Shown piece by piece: positions 43,499 through 53,144 of a stretch of 64,000 nucleotides of DNA. The stretch is taken from contig NZ_BMMP01000009.1 of the NCBI RefSeq assembly GCF_014645895.1, forward strand, positions 248,001-312,000. Direction: 5' to 3'. This DNA is from Streptomyces daqingensis. GTDB taxonomy: Bacteria > Actinomycetota > Actinomycetes > Streptomycetales > Streptomycetaceae. Position 1 is the first letter of the stretch. Each line of letters opens with the position of its first letter. The notes beneath the pieces were generated by a model that ran no database searches, was not told the DNA's origin, and saw nothing but the letters and a program-made list of their open reading frames with translations. Both the position numbers and the translations under genes were made by a program.

Positions 43499-45187
43499 TC
43501 ACTTCGCGCAGATGTTCTTGTCGTTCGCCTTGACGTTCTGCACGCCGTCCGGCGCCTTCTCGGGCGCGGAGACGGGTTCGCCCGCCTTGGTGAAGTCCTT
43601 GCCCAACGTCAGCTGCATCGCCTCGCCGGCGCTCGAGCTCTCCTTCAGGGCCGACTTCGGCAGCCCCATCATGTCCGCGACGGTGGCCGCCTGGCCCGCC
43701 TGGTCAGGGGCGAACTCCAGCCGGGTCTTGGACAGTTGCGAAGGGGCGTTGCCGGCGTTGGTCGAGAGCCCCACGCCCTTCTGGTTCTGCATCCAGTCCA
43801 CGGTCTCCTGGGCCGCGCCCACCGGGCCGCCGCCGTTGCGCACATCCACGCGGACCTGCGACGCCGGGACCTTCTTCGCCTTCGACGGCCCCTTCCCCTT
43901 GGAGCCCTTGCCCGTCTTCGTCAGCGACTTGTCCGCCTGCACCATCTTGAAGAGCGGGTTCGCCTTGGCCTCGTCGAGTATGACCGTTGCCGGGTCCTCA
44001 GGGTTGTCCACGACCGGGACCGTGGCGAAGGTGATGTTCTTGGGCTCCACCCGCTGCAGGTCCTTGGCGAGGTCGGTCAGCTTCCCGACGCTGCCGATGC
44101 CCGTGTCGACGGTCAGTGCCTTGGTCGCGGCGTTGGCCAGCGCGAAGAGCTTCGAGGGGTTGGTCAGCGTCCCCCCGGACTTCATCTTCCGGATCATCGA
44201 GCTGAGGAACTGCTGCTGCAGTTCGATCCGGCTCAGGTCGCTGCCGAAGCCGACGGACTTGCGGGTCCGTACGAAGGCGAGGGCCTGCTCGCCCTTGACG
44301 ACGTGCCTGCCCGCCTTGAGGTTGAGGTGCGACTTGGGGTCGTTGATGTCCTTCGCGGCACAGACCTCGACGCCGCCGACGGCGGTCGACAGCTCCTTCA
44401 CCGCGTTGAAGTCGGCCATCATGAAGTGGTTGATCTTGACGCCCGTCATCTTCTCGACGGTGCGCCAGGTGCAGCCCGGGTCGCGGCCGGACTGGCCGAG
44501 GCTGGTGTTGAACCGTACTTGCCGCTGCCCGGGGACGGTCTTCGTCGAGCCGTCCTGCTGCTTCGTCGGGCAGTCCGGAATGTCCGTGATCATGTCGCGC
44601 GGGATGGAGAGCGCGGTGGCGTTGGTGCGGTCCTTCGACACGTGGAAGAGGAACGTGGTGTCGGCGTGGCCGACGCTGGCGGCGTCGCCGTATCCGCCGT
44701 TGCCCTTGCCCTTACGGGAGTCGGTGCCGAGGACGAGTATGTTCACCGGCCCGTCGGTCACTGCCGCGTTGTTCTGGCCGACGTCGACCTTGTTGATGTT
44801 GCCGTTGAAATGGCTGTACAGGAAGTATCCGGCGGTTCCACCCGCGACCAGTATCAATCCCAGAGTTCCCGCGCTCCAGCGCAGGACCTTCTGCTTCCTG
44901 GTCAGGCCGGGTTTGCGCTTGCGGCGGCCTCCCGTCGCGGCGCGGTTCCCGGCAGGTGCGGGGGGCTCCGCGCGGCCACGGCGGCGCTGCGGGGGGACGT
45001 GTGCTTCCTCCCCGCGGCCGGGACTGCTTCTCTGACGTGGCGCGGTTGGGCGGCTGCTGCCGTACTGACTCCGGGAGTCGTCGGCAACGGGGTTCAGCCG
45101 CAGCGTGTAGCTGCCGGTGTCCGGGTCGAACACCCACTGATCCGCGGGATCGACATCTCCCGCGTGCCCACGGCCTTGCGCGTTCAC
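43499..45187 (-). CDS. LCP-family protein (LCP4) with LytR_C domain
   Basis: A 562-residue LCP ligase with an Arg/Pro/Gly-rich cytoplasmic tail of about 100 residues and a membrane segment (VLRWSAGTLGLILVAGGTAG). The LCP motifs are NILVLGTDSRKG, LSIPRDMITDIPDC, VGGVEVC and VRTRKSVGFGSDLSRIELQQ. A Lys-rich linker (KTGKGSKGKGPSKAKK) leads to a LytR_C domain (about 420-505). The last residues, DKNICAK, hold an isolated cysteine. Start GTG 45187, with GGAGG about 12 bases upstream, somewhat far. Confidence 0.9.
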   Translation of the reverse strand: MNAQGRGHAGDVDPADQWVFDPDTGSYTLRLNPVADDSRSQYGSSRPTAPRQRSSPGRGEEAHVPPQRRRGRAEPPAPAGNRAATGGRRKRKPGLTRKQKVLRWSAGTLGLILVAGGTAGYFLYSHFNGNINKVDVGQNNAAVTDGPVNILVLGTDSRKGKGNGGYGDAASVGHADTTFLFHVSKDRTNATALSIPRDMITDIPDCPTKQQDGSTKTVPGQRQVRFNTSLGQSGRDPGCTWRTVEKMTGVKINHFMMADFNAVKELSTAVGGVEVCAAKDINDPKSHLNLKAGRHVVKGEQALAFVRTRKSVGFGSDLSRIELQQQFLSSMIRKMKSGGTLTNPSKLFALANAATKALTVDTGIGSVGKLTDLAKDLQRVEPKNITFATVPVVDNPEDPATVILDEAKANPLFKMVQADKSLTKTGKGSKGKGPSKAKKVPASQVRVDVRNGGGPVGAAQETVDWMQNQKGVGLSTNAGNAPSQLSKTRLEFAPDQAGQAATVADMMGLPKSALKESSSAGEAMQLTLGKDFTKAGEPVSAPEKAPDGVQNVKANDKNICAK

Positions 45188-45311
45188 GGTTGCGTAAGTC
45201 CTCCATTAGCCGCCTGGCATCGCCCTGACGGGTCGAACCGAAGCGGCCACACTATCCGCCCGGTTCGCTGTGGAGCGACGGCGGTGACGAATTCCATGAA
45301 CTCGTAACTGG

Positions 45312-46703
45312 TCAATTCACCCTATTCTCAGCGCTGTCGCCGGTGCAGATGTCGTGTGCTGCTGTGGTCCCCCGGTAGACCGGCGGAGCCTTACCCTTCC
45401 CGTCGTCTTCCGTACGGGCCCGCGGTGCGGTCTCAGTCCGCACCGATGATCTGACGGCACTGCTCCGCGCATGGTTCCTCGCAGGACGTTCGGCCTGCCC
45501 GGAGGGTGCGGGAGCTGCGCGATCGGTCCTGCCCCCGCTGTCGCTGACCTGCACGGGGCGGTCCTCGCGGAGCTGGGCGAAGAGCTGCGCGGCCGCCGGC
45601 TGGACCAGTTCGTCGCGATTGCGGTCCCGGGAGTAAGACTGCCGGGGAACCGTCAGAAAGCGCACTTGGTCCTCGGAGATATCCCTTGCGCCGCGCGCGA
45701 GTTCGTACAGTTCACCGAGTGAATCGAGGCCCTCGTCCGCGGTGAGTGCGGAGGTCGCCGAGTGCACGACCGGATAGAGCTTTGCCGGATTCAGCAGGAC
45801 ACCGTTGCTGCGCACTTTCTTCACGAGGGATCCGAGGAACTGCTGCTGCCGGTGCATGCGGTCGGTGTCGCTGCCGTTTCCCAGTCCGTGTCTCGCCCGT
45901 ACGAAGCCCAGGGCGTCCTCGCCGCCCAGTGTCTGGCGCCCGGCGGGCAGATCGAGCTTGGCGTCCCGGTCCCGGACGGCCCCGGGGAGACACACGTCGA
46001 CGCCCCCGACCGTGTCGACGAGCGACTTGAAGCCCGCGAAGTCGACCACGAGGTGATGGTCCACTCGTACACCCGTCAGCTGCTCGACCGTACGGATAGT
46101 GCACGCGGCACCGCCGAACTGGAACGCCCAGTTGAACTGTCCGAACTGCGGCCTGGTGTGGGAGCCGTCCGCCTGGCGGCAGCCGGGCAGATCCACCATC
46201 AGATCGCGGGGAAGCGAGACTCCCGTCGCACTGTGCCGGTCGGCGGAGAGGTGCAGCAGGATCGCGGTGTCCGCGCGGGAGCTGCCTTCGTCGTGCCCGT
46301 AGGCGCTGTTGCTGCCCTTCCTGCTGTCCGAACCGAGCAGCAGGATGTTCTTCGCCTCACCGGCAGGCGCCGCGGGGCGCTCCGCGGCGTAGCGCTTGAG
46401 CTCCTTCGCGGTGCCGACGTCGGTGCGGATGTTGCCGTCGAGTCTCTCGTAGAGGGCCCAGCCGGCGCCGGCCACGCCCAGCACGGCGAAGGAGGCGCTC
46501 AGCGCCGCCCAGCGCAGCCATCGACGGCGGGATCGGGGGGCAGGACGTGCGGGGGTTCGGGAGAAGGAGGCGGGGACGGGCCGGCGGGGGTTCCGGGGGA
46601 CGGGGCCGGCGGTGTGCCCGGAGTGTGTCGAAGCTGCTGTCCTCGCGGTGGCCGCGGTGCTGTTCTCGGTCGCTCTGTCCTCGTCTGGGCCGGGGTCGGT
46701 CAC
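45312..46703 (-). CDS. LCP-family protein (LCP5), no LytR_C but cysteine tail
   Basis: A 463-residue LCP ligase. An Arg/Pro-rich tail of about 60 residues is followed by a membrane segment (LRWAALSASFAVLGVAGAGW). LCP motifs: NILLLGSDSRKG, VSLPRDLMVDLPGC, VGGVDVC and VRARHGLGNGSDTDRMHRQQ. After the LCP domain comes a Ser/Arg/Ala linker without LytR_C, yet the C-terminus again has an isolated cysteine (AAHDICTGDS). Start GTG 46703. It is transcribed in the same direction as LCP4, LCP3 and the TIGR03089 gene. Confidence 0.88.
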   Translation of the reverse strand: MTDPGPDEDRATENSTAATARTAASTHSGHTAGPVPRNPRRPVPASFSRTPARPAPRSRRRWLRWAALSASFAVLGVAGAGWALYERLDGNIRTDVGTAKELKRYAAERPAAPAGEAKNILLLGSDSRKGSNSAYGHDEGSSRADTAILLHLSADRHSATGVSLPRDLMVDLPGCRQADGSHTRPQFGQFNWAFQFGGAACTIRTVEQLTGVRVDHHLVVDFAGFKSLVDTVGGVDVCLPGAVRDRDAKLDLPAGRQTLGGEDALGFVRARHGLGNGSDTDRMHRQQQFLGSLVKKVRSNGVLLNPAKLYPVVHSATSALTADEGLDSLGELYELARGARDISEDQVRFLTVPRQSYSRDRNRDELVQPAAAQLFAQLREDRPVQVSDSGGRTDRAAPAPSGQAERPARNHARSSAVRSSVRTETAPRARTEDDGKGKAPPVYRGTTAAHDICTGDSAENRVN

Positions 46704-46890
46704 GTCTGCGTCATCCCTCGGGTCGGCGGCGCGTGCAGGGAGGCGTACAGGCGTGCGGGCGCCCCGTCACGTAGGCAGACACCCGAAGCCTGTGCAGAGT
46801 TGTACGCAAAGCTGATGATCGTGTTCTCCCCTGATCGTTGCTGATCACAGCCGATAAGGAAGAACAGGAGCGCCGAGGGCGGCAGACCGT

Positions 46891-47646
46891 TCAGCCGACG
46901 GTGTGGGTGACGCGTTCCTCCTCGCTCCGGCGCTGGAGCGTCGCGTCGTCGAGCTGGGCCGTGTTGCGGCAGAGGACGACGGAGCCGCCCGCCGCGAGTG
47001 GAGCAAGGAGGCCGGTGCTCAGCCCCTCCCAGCTGTCGAACGGACGAGTCGACAGCAGCCGCGACCCCTTGGACAGGCCCTTCGCGGCGGCGTCCTCCTC
47101 CGCCCGCTGCACCGTCTGCTCCCCGGTCAGTTCCTGCGTCTGCCCGACGGCGAGGAAGGGTGCGCCGGGGTCGACAGGGACGTACGGCATGAACTGGTCG
47201 CCCTGCCCGGGAACCTCGGCCGCGTAGTCGATGAAGCCCTCGGGTGTCTCCGGGAAGCGCGCGCCGAGCGGCCGGAGGCTGAGTGCGACCCGTTCGCCAG
47301 GGCACGCGCGGGCATCGTCCAGGGTCTCCGGGCCGCTGACGACGAGCGCGGCAGCCGACGGGTCGCCCTGCAGGTCGACGACGACTCCCGTGGCGGAGGC
47401 GGCGACCAGCCAGACGGCTGTCTGCCAGTGCGCCGGCATCAGCAGGGCCAGCCGGTCACCGGGCTCGGCGGCGAGGTCGTCCTGCAGGAGGTTCGCCGTC
47501 TTGGACACCCAATTGGCGAACGTCGCCACCGAGAGTTCGACGCGTTCACCTGTCGCGTCGTCGTAGTAGGTCACCAGGGGGCGGCCCGGATCCTCCGCGA
47601 GGGCGGAGTTCAGCAGGCCGGCGACGGTACGTACGGGAGCACTCAC
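46891..47646 (-). CDS. TIGR03089-family protein (truncated adenylation-like fold)
   Basis: This 251-residue protein belongs to an actinobacterial family that resembles the N-terminal half of acyl-adenylating enzymes: YDDATGERVELSVATFANWVSKTANLL, LLMPAHWQTAVWLVAASATGVVVDLQG. The signature ATP loop and the C-terminal domain of real AMP ligases are missing, so catalysis is doubtful. GTG 47646 starts VSAPVRTVAGLLNS. It is divergent from the amidase gene, whose ATG is 142 bases away, and lies upstream of the LCP genes. Confidence 0.75.
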   Translation of the reverse strand: MSAPVRTVAGLLNSALAEDPGRPLVTYYDDATGERVELSVATFANWVSKTANLLQDDLAAEPGDRLALLMPAHWQTAVWLVAASATGVVVDLQGDPSAAALVVSGPETLDDARACPGERVALSLRPLGARFPETPEGFIDYAAEVPGQGDQFMPYVPVDPGAPFLAVGQTQELTGEQTVQRAEEDAAAKGLSKGSRLLSTRPFDSWEGLSTGLLAPLAAGGSVVLCRNTAQLDDATLQRRSEEERVTHTVG

Positions 47647-47788
47647 CCGGCAAGCGTACGTGTGGCGTTCCGCGTGCGACTGCGGGGGAGCGGCGCAAGT
47701 ACACCCTGGGTCAGAGGTCGGACACAGGGTCAACAGCCGAACACTGTCCGAATAGACAGATTTGTAGGCATATGTGCACGATCGCACC

Positions 47789-49258
47789 ATGCGTGCACTA
47801 CTTGTCACCTCGATCGGAGCCGCGTGTGCGGGAGCCCTGCTGCTCCTTCCGCTATCGCCCACCGAATCCGCCGACTCCACGCTGCCCGGCGGCCGCGCCA
47901 ACCCCGCGGAGGACGCAGTCCCCCCGGCCGGGGAGGCCCGGGTCGAATCCGGAACCGGAGTACCGGGCAGCACGCAGTCGCTGCCGCTCGGCACTCCTTC
48001 CGACAGCACCCGCTCGGTCGACAGACTTCTCTCCGCGTGGGAGGACGACCCCTCAGGAGGACGCCGCGTCGCCTCCCGCAACGTGAAGCCCTTCTCCCTG
48101 GTGGGGGTGGTCTGGGAGGACGCCGCCGCCGAACCGCGCGGACAGCTCCAGGTGCAGACGAGAGCGTCCGGCAGCGGCAGTTGGTCGGCCTGGCGCTCGC
48201 TGGAGACCCACGGCGGCCACAGTCCGGAGGCAAGCTCGAAGAGGTCCTCCGGTCGGCGGGCCCTCGGTTCGACGGCGCCGCTCTGGGTCGGGAACTCCGA
48301 CGCGGTACGCGTACGCGTCGTGCCGCACAAGTCCCCGACGAGAGCGAGCGGACAGTCGCACGGGCAGGAACGCGGAAAGGCCGAACTGCCCGGAGGCGCC
48401 CGCCTGGAACTCGTCGATCCCGGGCCGGACACTCCGCCGGCCGCCGGCGGGAAGCGGGCTCCGGAAGAGCGCCGCGACCCCGGGCCGGGCGCGGGCCGGG
48501 ACGGCGGCGAGGCGAACGGCGAGACCGCGGAGAGGCCGGAGAAGCGTCCCGGGGGCGTGCTGCCCGCCATGACCTCCGCCCAGACGCGGGCGACCTACGG
48601 CGACGACGCCGCCAAGGCGACCCCGTCGCGGAGCGACCGGCCCGCGGACGCCCGCATCGGGCCCCGTCCGGACATCGTCACCCGCAAGGGATGGGGCGCG
48701 GACGAAAGCATGAGGGAGAAGGAGTTCAGCTACAGCAAGACCGTCAAGGCCGCATTCGTCCATCACTCGGCCGAGACGAACGACTACACCTGCGCCCAGG
48801 CCCCGGCGATCATCCGCGGCATCTACCGCTACCACGTCAAGAGCAGCGGCTGGCGCGACCTCGGTTACAACTTCCTCGTCGACAAGTGCGGAAAGATCTA
48901 CGAGGGGCGCGCCGGAGGCATGGCCCGGCCGGTGATGGGCGCCCACACCTTCGGGTTCAACGCGGACACCACAGGCATCGCGGTCCTGGGCACCTACACG
49001 AAGGAGTCCGCGCCCAAGGCGGTCACCGAGGCCCTGGCCAAGCTCTCCGCCTGGAAGCTCGGCGTCCACGGGGTCGACGCCCGGGGCAAGGTGACGCTCA
49101 CCTCCGGCGGCGGCACCAAGCACTCGAAGGGGACGAAGGTCTCCTTCAACGCCGTCTCCGGTCACCGGGACGGCTACGTGACGGAGTGTCCGGGCGAACG
49201 GCTCTACGGCGAGCTGCCCGCCGTACGGCAACAAGCCGGACGGCTCCAGGGACGCTGA
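47789..49258 (+). CDS. Secreted peptidoglycan amidase (PGRP type)
   Basis: This 489-residue protein has a signal peptide (about 1-27) and a Gly/Ser/Pro-rich linker of roughly 250 residues containing an Ig-like or beta region. The C-terminal PGRP/amidase_2 domain (about 295-480) begins VTRKGWGADES. Zinc ligands are His325 (AFVHHSAETN), His459 (VSGHRDG) and Cys467 (TECPGERL), so N-acetylmuramoyl-L-alanine amidase activity is expected. ATG 47789 is chosen because it places the hydrophobic signal at the N-terminus. It is divergent from the TIGR03089 gene. Confidence 0.88.
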   Translation: MRALLVTSIGAACAGALLLLPLSPTESADSTLPGGRANPAEDAVPPAGEARVESGTGVPGSTQSLPLGTPSDSTRSVDRLLSAWEDDPSGGRRVASRNVKPFSLVGVVWEDAAAEPRGQLQVQTRASGSGSWSAWRSLETHGGHSPEASSKRSSGRRALGSTAPLWVGNSDAVRVRVVPHKSPTRASGQSHGQERGKAELPGGARLELVDPGPDTPPAAGGKRAPEERRDPGPGAGRDGGEANGETAERPEKRPGGVLPAMTSAQTRATYGDDAAKATPSRSDRPADARIGPRPDIVTRKGWGADESMREKEFSYSKTVKAAFVHHSAETNDYTCAQAPAIIRGIYRYHVKSSGWRDLGYNFLVDKCGKIYEGRAGGMARPVMGAHTFGFNADTTGIAVLGTYTKESAPKAVTEALAKLSAWKLGVHGVDARGKVTLTSGGGTKHSKGTKVSFNAVSGHRDGYVTECPGERLYGELPAVRQQAGRLQGR

Positions 49259-49546
49259 GCGGGAGGCGGCACGAACAGCGCGGTGTGAACAGAGCGCGGT
49301 GCGAGCAGAGCAACGCTCAGTGATCGTGCGAGCTGGCCGGCTCGCCTGTCCGCTGCGCGCGCAGTTCAATACCTGACGCCCTGTCGGTTCGCATCCGCAC
49401 GCCATGCCCGGCTGCCGCGCCGCTCCTCCGCCCGGCGCGGCAGTCGCACGTCCGGGGGCACGCCCAGGCAGTGTGTCCCCCTGCATAAACTGGCCGCCGA
49501 CCACCGGCTCAGGCCTCCTCCGTCAGTCAGGAAGCGAAGAACACTG

Positions 49547-50629
49547 GTGACAGAAGCGATCCTCCTGGTCGGAGGCAAAGGCACCCGGCTGCGTCCGCTG
49601 ACCGTGCACACGCCGAAGCCGATGGTTCCAGCGGCGGGTGTCCCGTTCCTCGCCCACCAGCTCGCGCGTGCGCGGGCGGCGGGCGTCGACCACGTCGTGA
49701 TGGCCACCTCGTACCTGGCGGAGGTCTTCGAGCCGTACTTCGGCGACGGCTCGGAGCTGGGCCTGCACCTGGAGTACGTCACCGAGAAGGAACCCCTCGG
49801 CACGGGCGGAGCCATCCGCAACGTCGCCTCGCGGCTGCACTCTGGCCCCGCCGACCCCGTGCTCATCTTCAACGGGGACATCCTCACGGGGCTCGACATC
49901 GCCGCGCTCGTGGACACCCACACCCGCACCGGCGCCGACGTCTCCCTCCACCTCACGCGCGTCTCCGACCCTCGCGCCTACGGGCTCGTCCCGACGGACG
50001 GCAGCGGCCGTGTCACCGCGTTCCTGGAGAAGCCGCAGACGCCCGAGGAGATCGTCACCGACCAGATCAACGCGGGCGCGTACGTCTTCAACCGCTCCGT
50101 CATCGACACCATCCCCACCGGGCGGCCCGTGTCCGTCGAACGCGAGACCTTCCCCGGGCTGCTGTCGGACGGCGCGCACCTCCAGGGCATGGTCGACTCC
50201 ACGTACTGGCTCGACCTGGGCACGCCCGAGGCGTTCGTACGCGGCTCTGCCGATCTGGTACTCGGCAGAGCACCGTCCCCCGCGGTGCCGGGCCGGTGCG
50301 GGGACCAACTCGTCATGGCGACAGCGCAGGTGGCCCCGGACGCGAAGCTCACGGGCGGCACTGTCGTGGGGGCCGGTGCCACTGTCGGAGCCGGCGCCCG
50401 CGTGGACGGTTCGACCGTGCTGGACGACGCCGTCATCGCACCCGGCGCCGAGGTGCGGGACTCGCTCATCGGCGCGGGCGCCCGTATCGGTGAGGGGTCC
50501 CTGCTCGACGGTGCTGTGGTGGGCGACGGTGCTGTGGTGGGGGAGCACAACGAACTGCGCGGGGGAATCCGCGTGTGGTGCGATGCGCGCATCCCCGCGG
50601 GGGCAGTGCGCTTCTCGTCCGATCAGTGA
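49547..50629 (+). CDS. manC: Mannose-1-phosphate guanylyltransferase-like nucleotidyltransferase
   Basis: This 360-residue protein has a nucleotidyltransferase domain opening LLVGGKGTRLRPLTVHTPKPMVPA, containing the GxGTRxxPLTxxxPK signature, and EKEPLGTGGAI. A left-handed beta-helix follows (about 260-350), with hexapeptide repeats such as GATVGAGARVDG, of the kind found in GDP-mannose and glucose-1-phosphate nucleotidyltransferases. The product could be GDP-mannose or another NDP-sugar. GTG 49547 has GAAG-type purines upstream. manB lies at the right edge, which favours mannose. Confidence 0.75.
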   Translation: MTEAILLVGGKGTRLRPLTVHTPKPMVPAAGVPFLAHQLARARAAGVDHVVMATSYLAEVFEPYFGDGSELGLHLEYVTEKEPLGTGGAIRNVASRLHSGPADPVLIFNGDILTGLDIAALVDTHTRTGADVSLHLTRVSDPRAYGLVPTDGSGRVTAFLEKPQTPEEIVTDQINAGAYVFNRSVIDTIPTGRPVSVERETFPGLLSDGAHLQGMVDSTYWLDLGTPEAFVRGSADLVLGRAPSPAVPGRCGDQLVMATAQVAPDAKLTGGTVVGAGATVGAGARVDGSTVLDDAVIAPGAEVRDSLIGAGARIGEGSLLDGAVVGDGAVVGEHNELRGGIRVWCDARIPAGAVRFSSDQ

Positions 50630-50752
50630 CACGTCGGCGAAGCCCCGGGCGGAGCATCGGCAGAGCGGACAGTGGCCCCGCGCCGCTGCGCTGCTGAACG
50701 GTTCCCCGCCCCGCGGGGCCGCTCCCGCCCGGCCGCGCCTACGCTGTCGGGC

Positions 50753-51667
50753 GTGCCTGCCGCTGCCGCCCGTACCTGGACCGCGCCGCCGTTCTACGAC
50801 CTGCGCAGCAACCTGCGCGTGCTGCGGCGCGGACCGTACGACCCCTGCTACCGGACAGAGGACGGCGCCGTCTGGCGTGCGACACGGACGCCCGAGGGGC
50901 CCGCGACGCTGCGGCTCACGGCCCGGGCGGCCGGCACCGAGGTACACGGGGAGGCATGGGGCCCGGGCGCCGAGTGGGCCCTCGACCGGCTTCCCGCGCT
51001 GCTCGGAGCCGAGGACGACCCGTCGGCCTTCACGCCCCATCACCGTCTGACCAGGGAGGCGCACAGGCGCAACCCCGGGCTGCGCCTGCCGCGCACGGGA
51101 CTGGTGATGGAGGCGCTCATTCCCTCGGTGCTGGAGCAGAAGGTCACCACCCACGAGGCGTACCGCGCGTGGCGCCTCCTCGTGCGCCGCTTCGGCGAGC
51201 GCGCACCCGGGCCGCACGACGGGATGTACGTCATGCCGGACTGCCGCGCGTGGTGCCGCATTCCGTCCTGGGAGTGGCACCGTGCGGGGGTCGACAGCAA
51301 ACGCTCCGCCGCAGTCATACGCGCCGCGCAGCGGGCGGCACGTCTGGAGGAGGCGGCGTCGATGGAGCTCGCGCCCGCCATGGCGAGGCTCCAGCTCATT
51401 CCGGGCATCGGGCCGTGGACCGCTGCCGAGACGCTTCAGCGCAGTAACGGCGCCCCCGACGCGCTGACTGTCGGAGACCTCCACCTGCCACGCATCATCG
51501 GGCACTCGCTCACCGGCGCACGTGACACCGACGACGACGGGATGCTGGAGCTGCTCGCCCCGTACGAGGGACAGCGGCACCGGGCGGCCAGACTGATCCT
51601 TATGGTCGGCCGCGGCCCGTCACGCCGTCAGCCGAAGTTCCCGATCGCCGACATCGCCCGCCTCTGA
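50753..51667 (+). CDS. AlkA-family DNA-3-methyladenine glycosylase
   Basis: This 304-residue base-excision enzyme has a helix-hairpin-helix core RLQLIPGIGPWTAAETLQR and the catalytic aspartate Asp242 in LTVGDLHLPRI. The region SVLEQKVTTHEAYRAWRLL also matches family members. It removes alkylated or deaminated bases from DNA in the cytosol. GTG 50753 starts VPAAAARTW; it has no strong Shine-Dalgarno. It is convergent with fbiB; no regulatory link is seen. Confidence 0.85.
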   Translation: MPAAAARTWTAPPFYDLRSNLRVLRRGPYDPCYRTEDGAVWRATRTPEGPATLRLTARAAGTEVHGEAWGPGAEWALDRLPALLGAEDDPSAFTPHHRLTREAHRRNPGLRLPRTGLVMEALIPSVLEQKVTTHEAYRAWRLLVRRFGERAPGPHDGMYVMPDCRAWCRIPSWEWHRAGVDSKRSAAVIRAAQRAARLEEAASMELAPAMARLQLIPGIGPWTAAETLQRSNGAPDALTVGDLHLPRIIGHSLTGARDTDDDGMLELLAPYEGQRHRAARLILMVGRGPSRRQPKFPIADIARL

Positions 51668-51773
51668 TCAACCAGCGGGCGTCTGTACGGGCCGCGGCAG
51701 GTGCAGAGCGATGACCGCTCCGGCAGAGGCGCGCCGAGACGCCCGCCTCACGAGCGCCCGCGCGCAGCAGCGC

Positions 51774-53144
51774 TCAGCGGACCTCGGTGAAGTCCCGGCC
51801 GTCCCGCGGCGGCCGCACCAGCGGAGGCGCCGCGGCGTGGCCGACAGCGACGGCCCCCATGGGGTCCCAGTCGTCAGGCAGGCCGAGCACGTCACGGACG
51901 ACGTCCCTGCAGAACATCGTCGAAGAGACCCAGGCCGACCCCAGCCGCTCACCGGCCAGCGCCACCAGGAAGTTCTGGATACCCGCACCGCAGGCGACGA
52001 CGAACATCTCCCGCTCCGCAGCAGCGCGCCGCGCGTCCGGGTAGTCGTGCGATCCGTCCGTCACCAGGCACGGGACGACGAGGTACGGCGCGTTGCGCAG
52101 GACGTCGCCCCGCCGGATCCGCTTCGCGATGCTCTGCTCGCTCTTGCCGTCCGCGCGGAGGTCCTCGATCCACTGGTCGCGCATCGCGTCGAGCAACTGA
52201 AGGCGGGACTCCGGGGATTCCAGCAGCACGAAGCGCCACGGCGTCGTGTGGTGCGGTGCGGGCGCTGTCACCGCGGCGTCCACGGCCCGGCGCACCGCGC
52301 CGCCGTCGACCGGCTCGGAGGTGAACTCGCGGACCGTGCGGCGCAGTCCGAGCGCTTCTCGGACGGCTTCCGAGGTGCCCAGCCGGAACATGTCGTGCTC
52401 CGCGTCCCGCACCAGCGCCCTAGCCGACTCCGAGGGCTCGGCCGGCTTCAGCACGTGCTGCGGCAGTCCGCGCACCACGGCCACCGGCAGACCGTCGGCC
52501 TTGCCCTTCACCAGTTCGCCTGCTGCTGCGAGCTCGTCGCCCACAGCTGTCACCGTCACACCCAGAGGGTTGCCGAAGGTGTCGAGCGCACCGCGCAGGT
52601 CCTCCAGCACCCGCACGCCCGACGCTCCGATGGCGACGTCCGTCTGTCCCTCGCGCCACGGCCGCCCGAACGTGTCGGTGACGACCACCCCGACGTCGAC
52701 ACCCAGCGCGTCCCGCACGCCCTCGCGTATCCGCAGCGCGGACGCGTCGGGGTCCTCGGGAAGCAACAGGACGGTGCCCGCGGGAGTGTTGGAGGCGTCG
52801 ACGCCTGCCGCCGCCATCACGAAGCCGTGCCGGCTCTGCACGATCCGGGCGGGGCCGCGGCGCGCGACCACGCGGACCGTCTCGGCGTCGATCGCCGCCT
52901 CGCGGTCGTCGGCCTGGACGATCCTGTCCTCGGCCTTGCTCACGATCTTCGACGTGACGATCAGGACGTCGCCGTCGGCCAGCCCCTGCTGCTCCGGCTT
53001 CGTGCCGCTGCCCGTGCCCGCCGCGTCGACGATGAGCTTCGCCAGATCGTCCCCGGGGCGCACCTCCGGGATGCCGGGCAGCGCCCACACCTGGAAGGCG
53101 GGAGCGCGCTCTGTGTGGTCGTCCGTGCGGTGCACCCGCGTCAT
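51774..53144 (-). CDS. fbiB: F420 biosynthesis gamma-glutamyl ligase / dehydro-F420-0 reductase
   Basis: This 456-residue fusion has an N-terminal CofE-like domain (about 15-245), with [27 protein letters not shown] and [19 protein letters not shown]-terminal FMN-dependent nitroreductase-like domain (about 260-456, [14 protein letters not shown] and [17 protein letters not shown]) follows. In actinobacteria, the C-terminal part reduces the dehydro-F420-0 intermediate and the N-terminal part adds glutamate tails. Its ATG overlaps the fbiA stop (ATGA), so the genes are coupled. FbiC and FbiD are not in this window. Confidence 0.95.
   Translation of the reverse strand: MTRVHRTDDHTERAPAFQVWALPGIPEVRPGDDLAKLIVDAAGTGSGTKPEQQGLADGDVLIVTSKIVSKAEDRIVQADDREAAIDAETVRVVARRGPARIVQSRHGFVMAAAGVDASNTPAGTVLLLPEDPDASALRIREGVRDALGVDVGVVVTDTFGRPWREGQTDVAIGASGVRVLEDLRGALDTFGNPLGVTVTAVGDELAAAGELVKGKADGLPVAVVRGLPQHVLKPAEPSESARALVRDAEHDMFRLGTSEAVREALGLRRTVREFTSEPVDGGAVRRAVDAAVTAPAPHHTTPWRFVLLESPESRLQLLDAMRDQWIEDLRADGKSEQSIAKRIRRGDVLRNAPYLVVPCLVTDGSHDYPDARRAAAEREMFVVACGAGIQNFLVALAGERLGSAWVSSTMFCRDVVRDVLGLPDDWDPMGAVAVGHAAAPPLVRPPRDGRDFTEVR

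Noticed and set aside
41753..45307. Very long plus-strand open frame opposite the LCP3 and LCP4 genes
   Set aside because: It is a mirror of highly GC-biased minus-strand genes with clear LCP domains; the plus-strand translation is Arg/Gly/Val-rich with no family signature.
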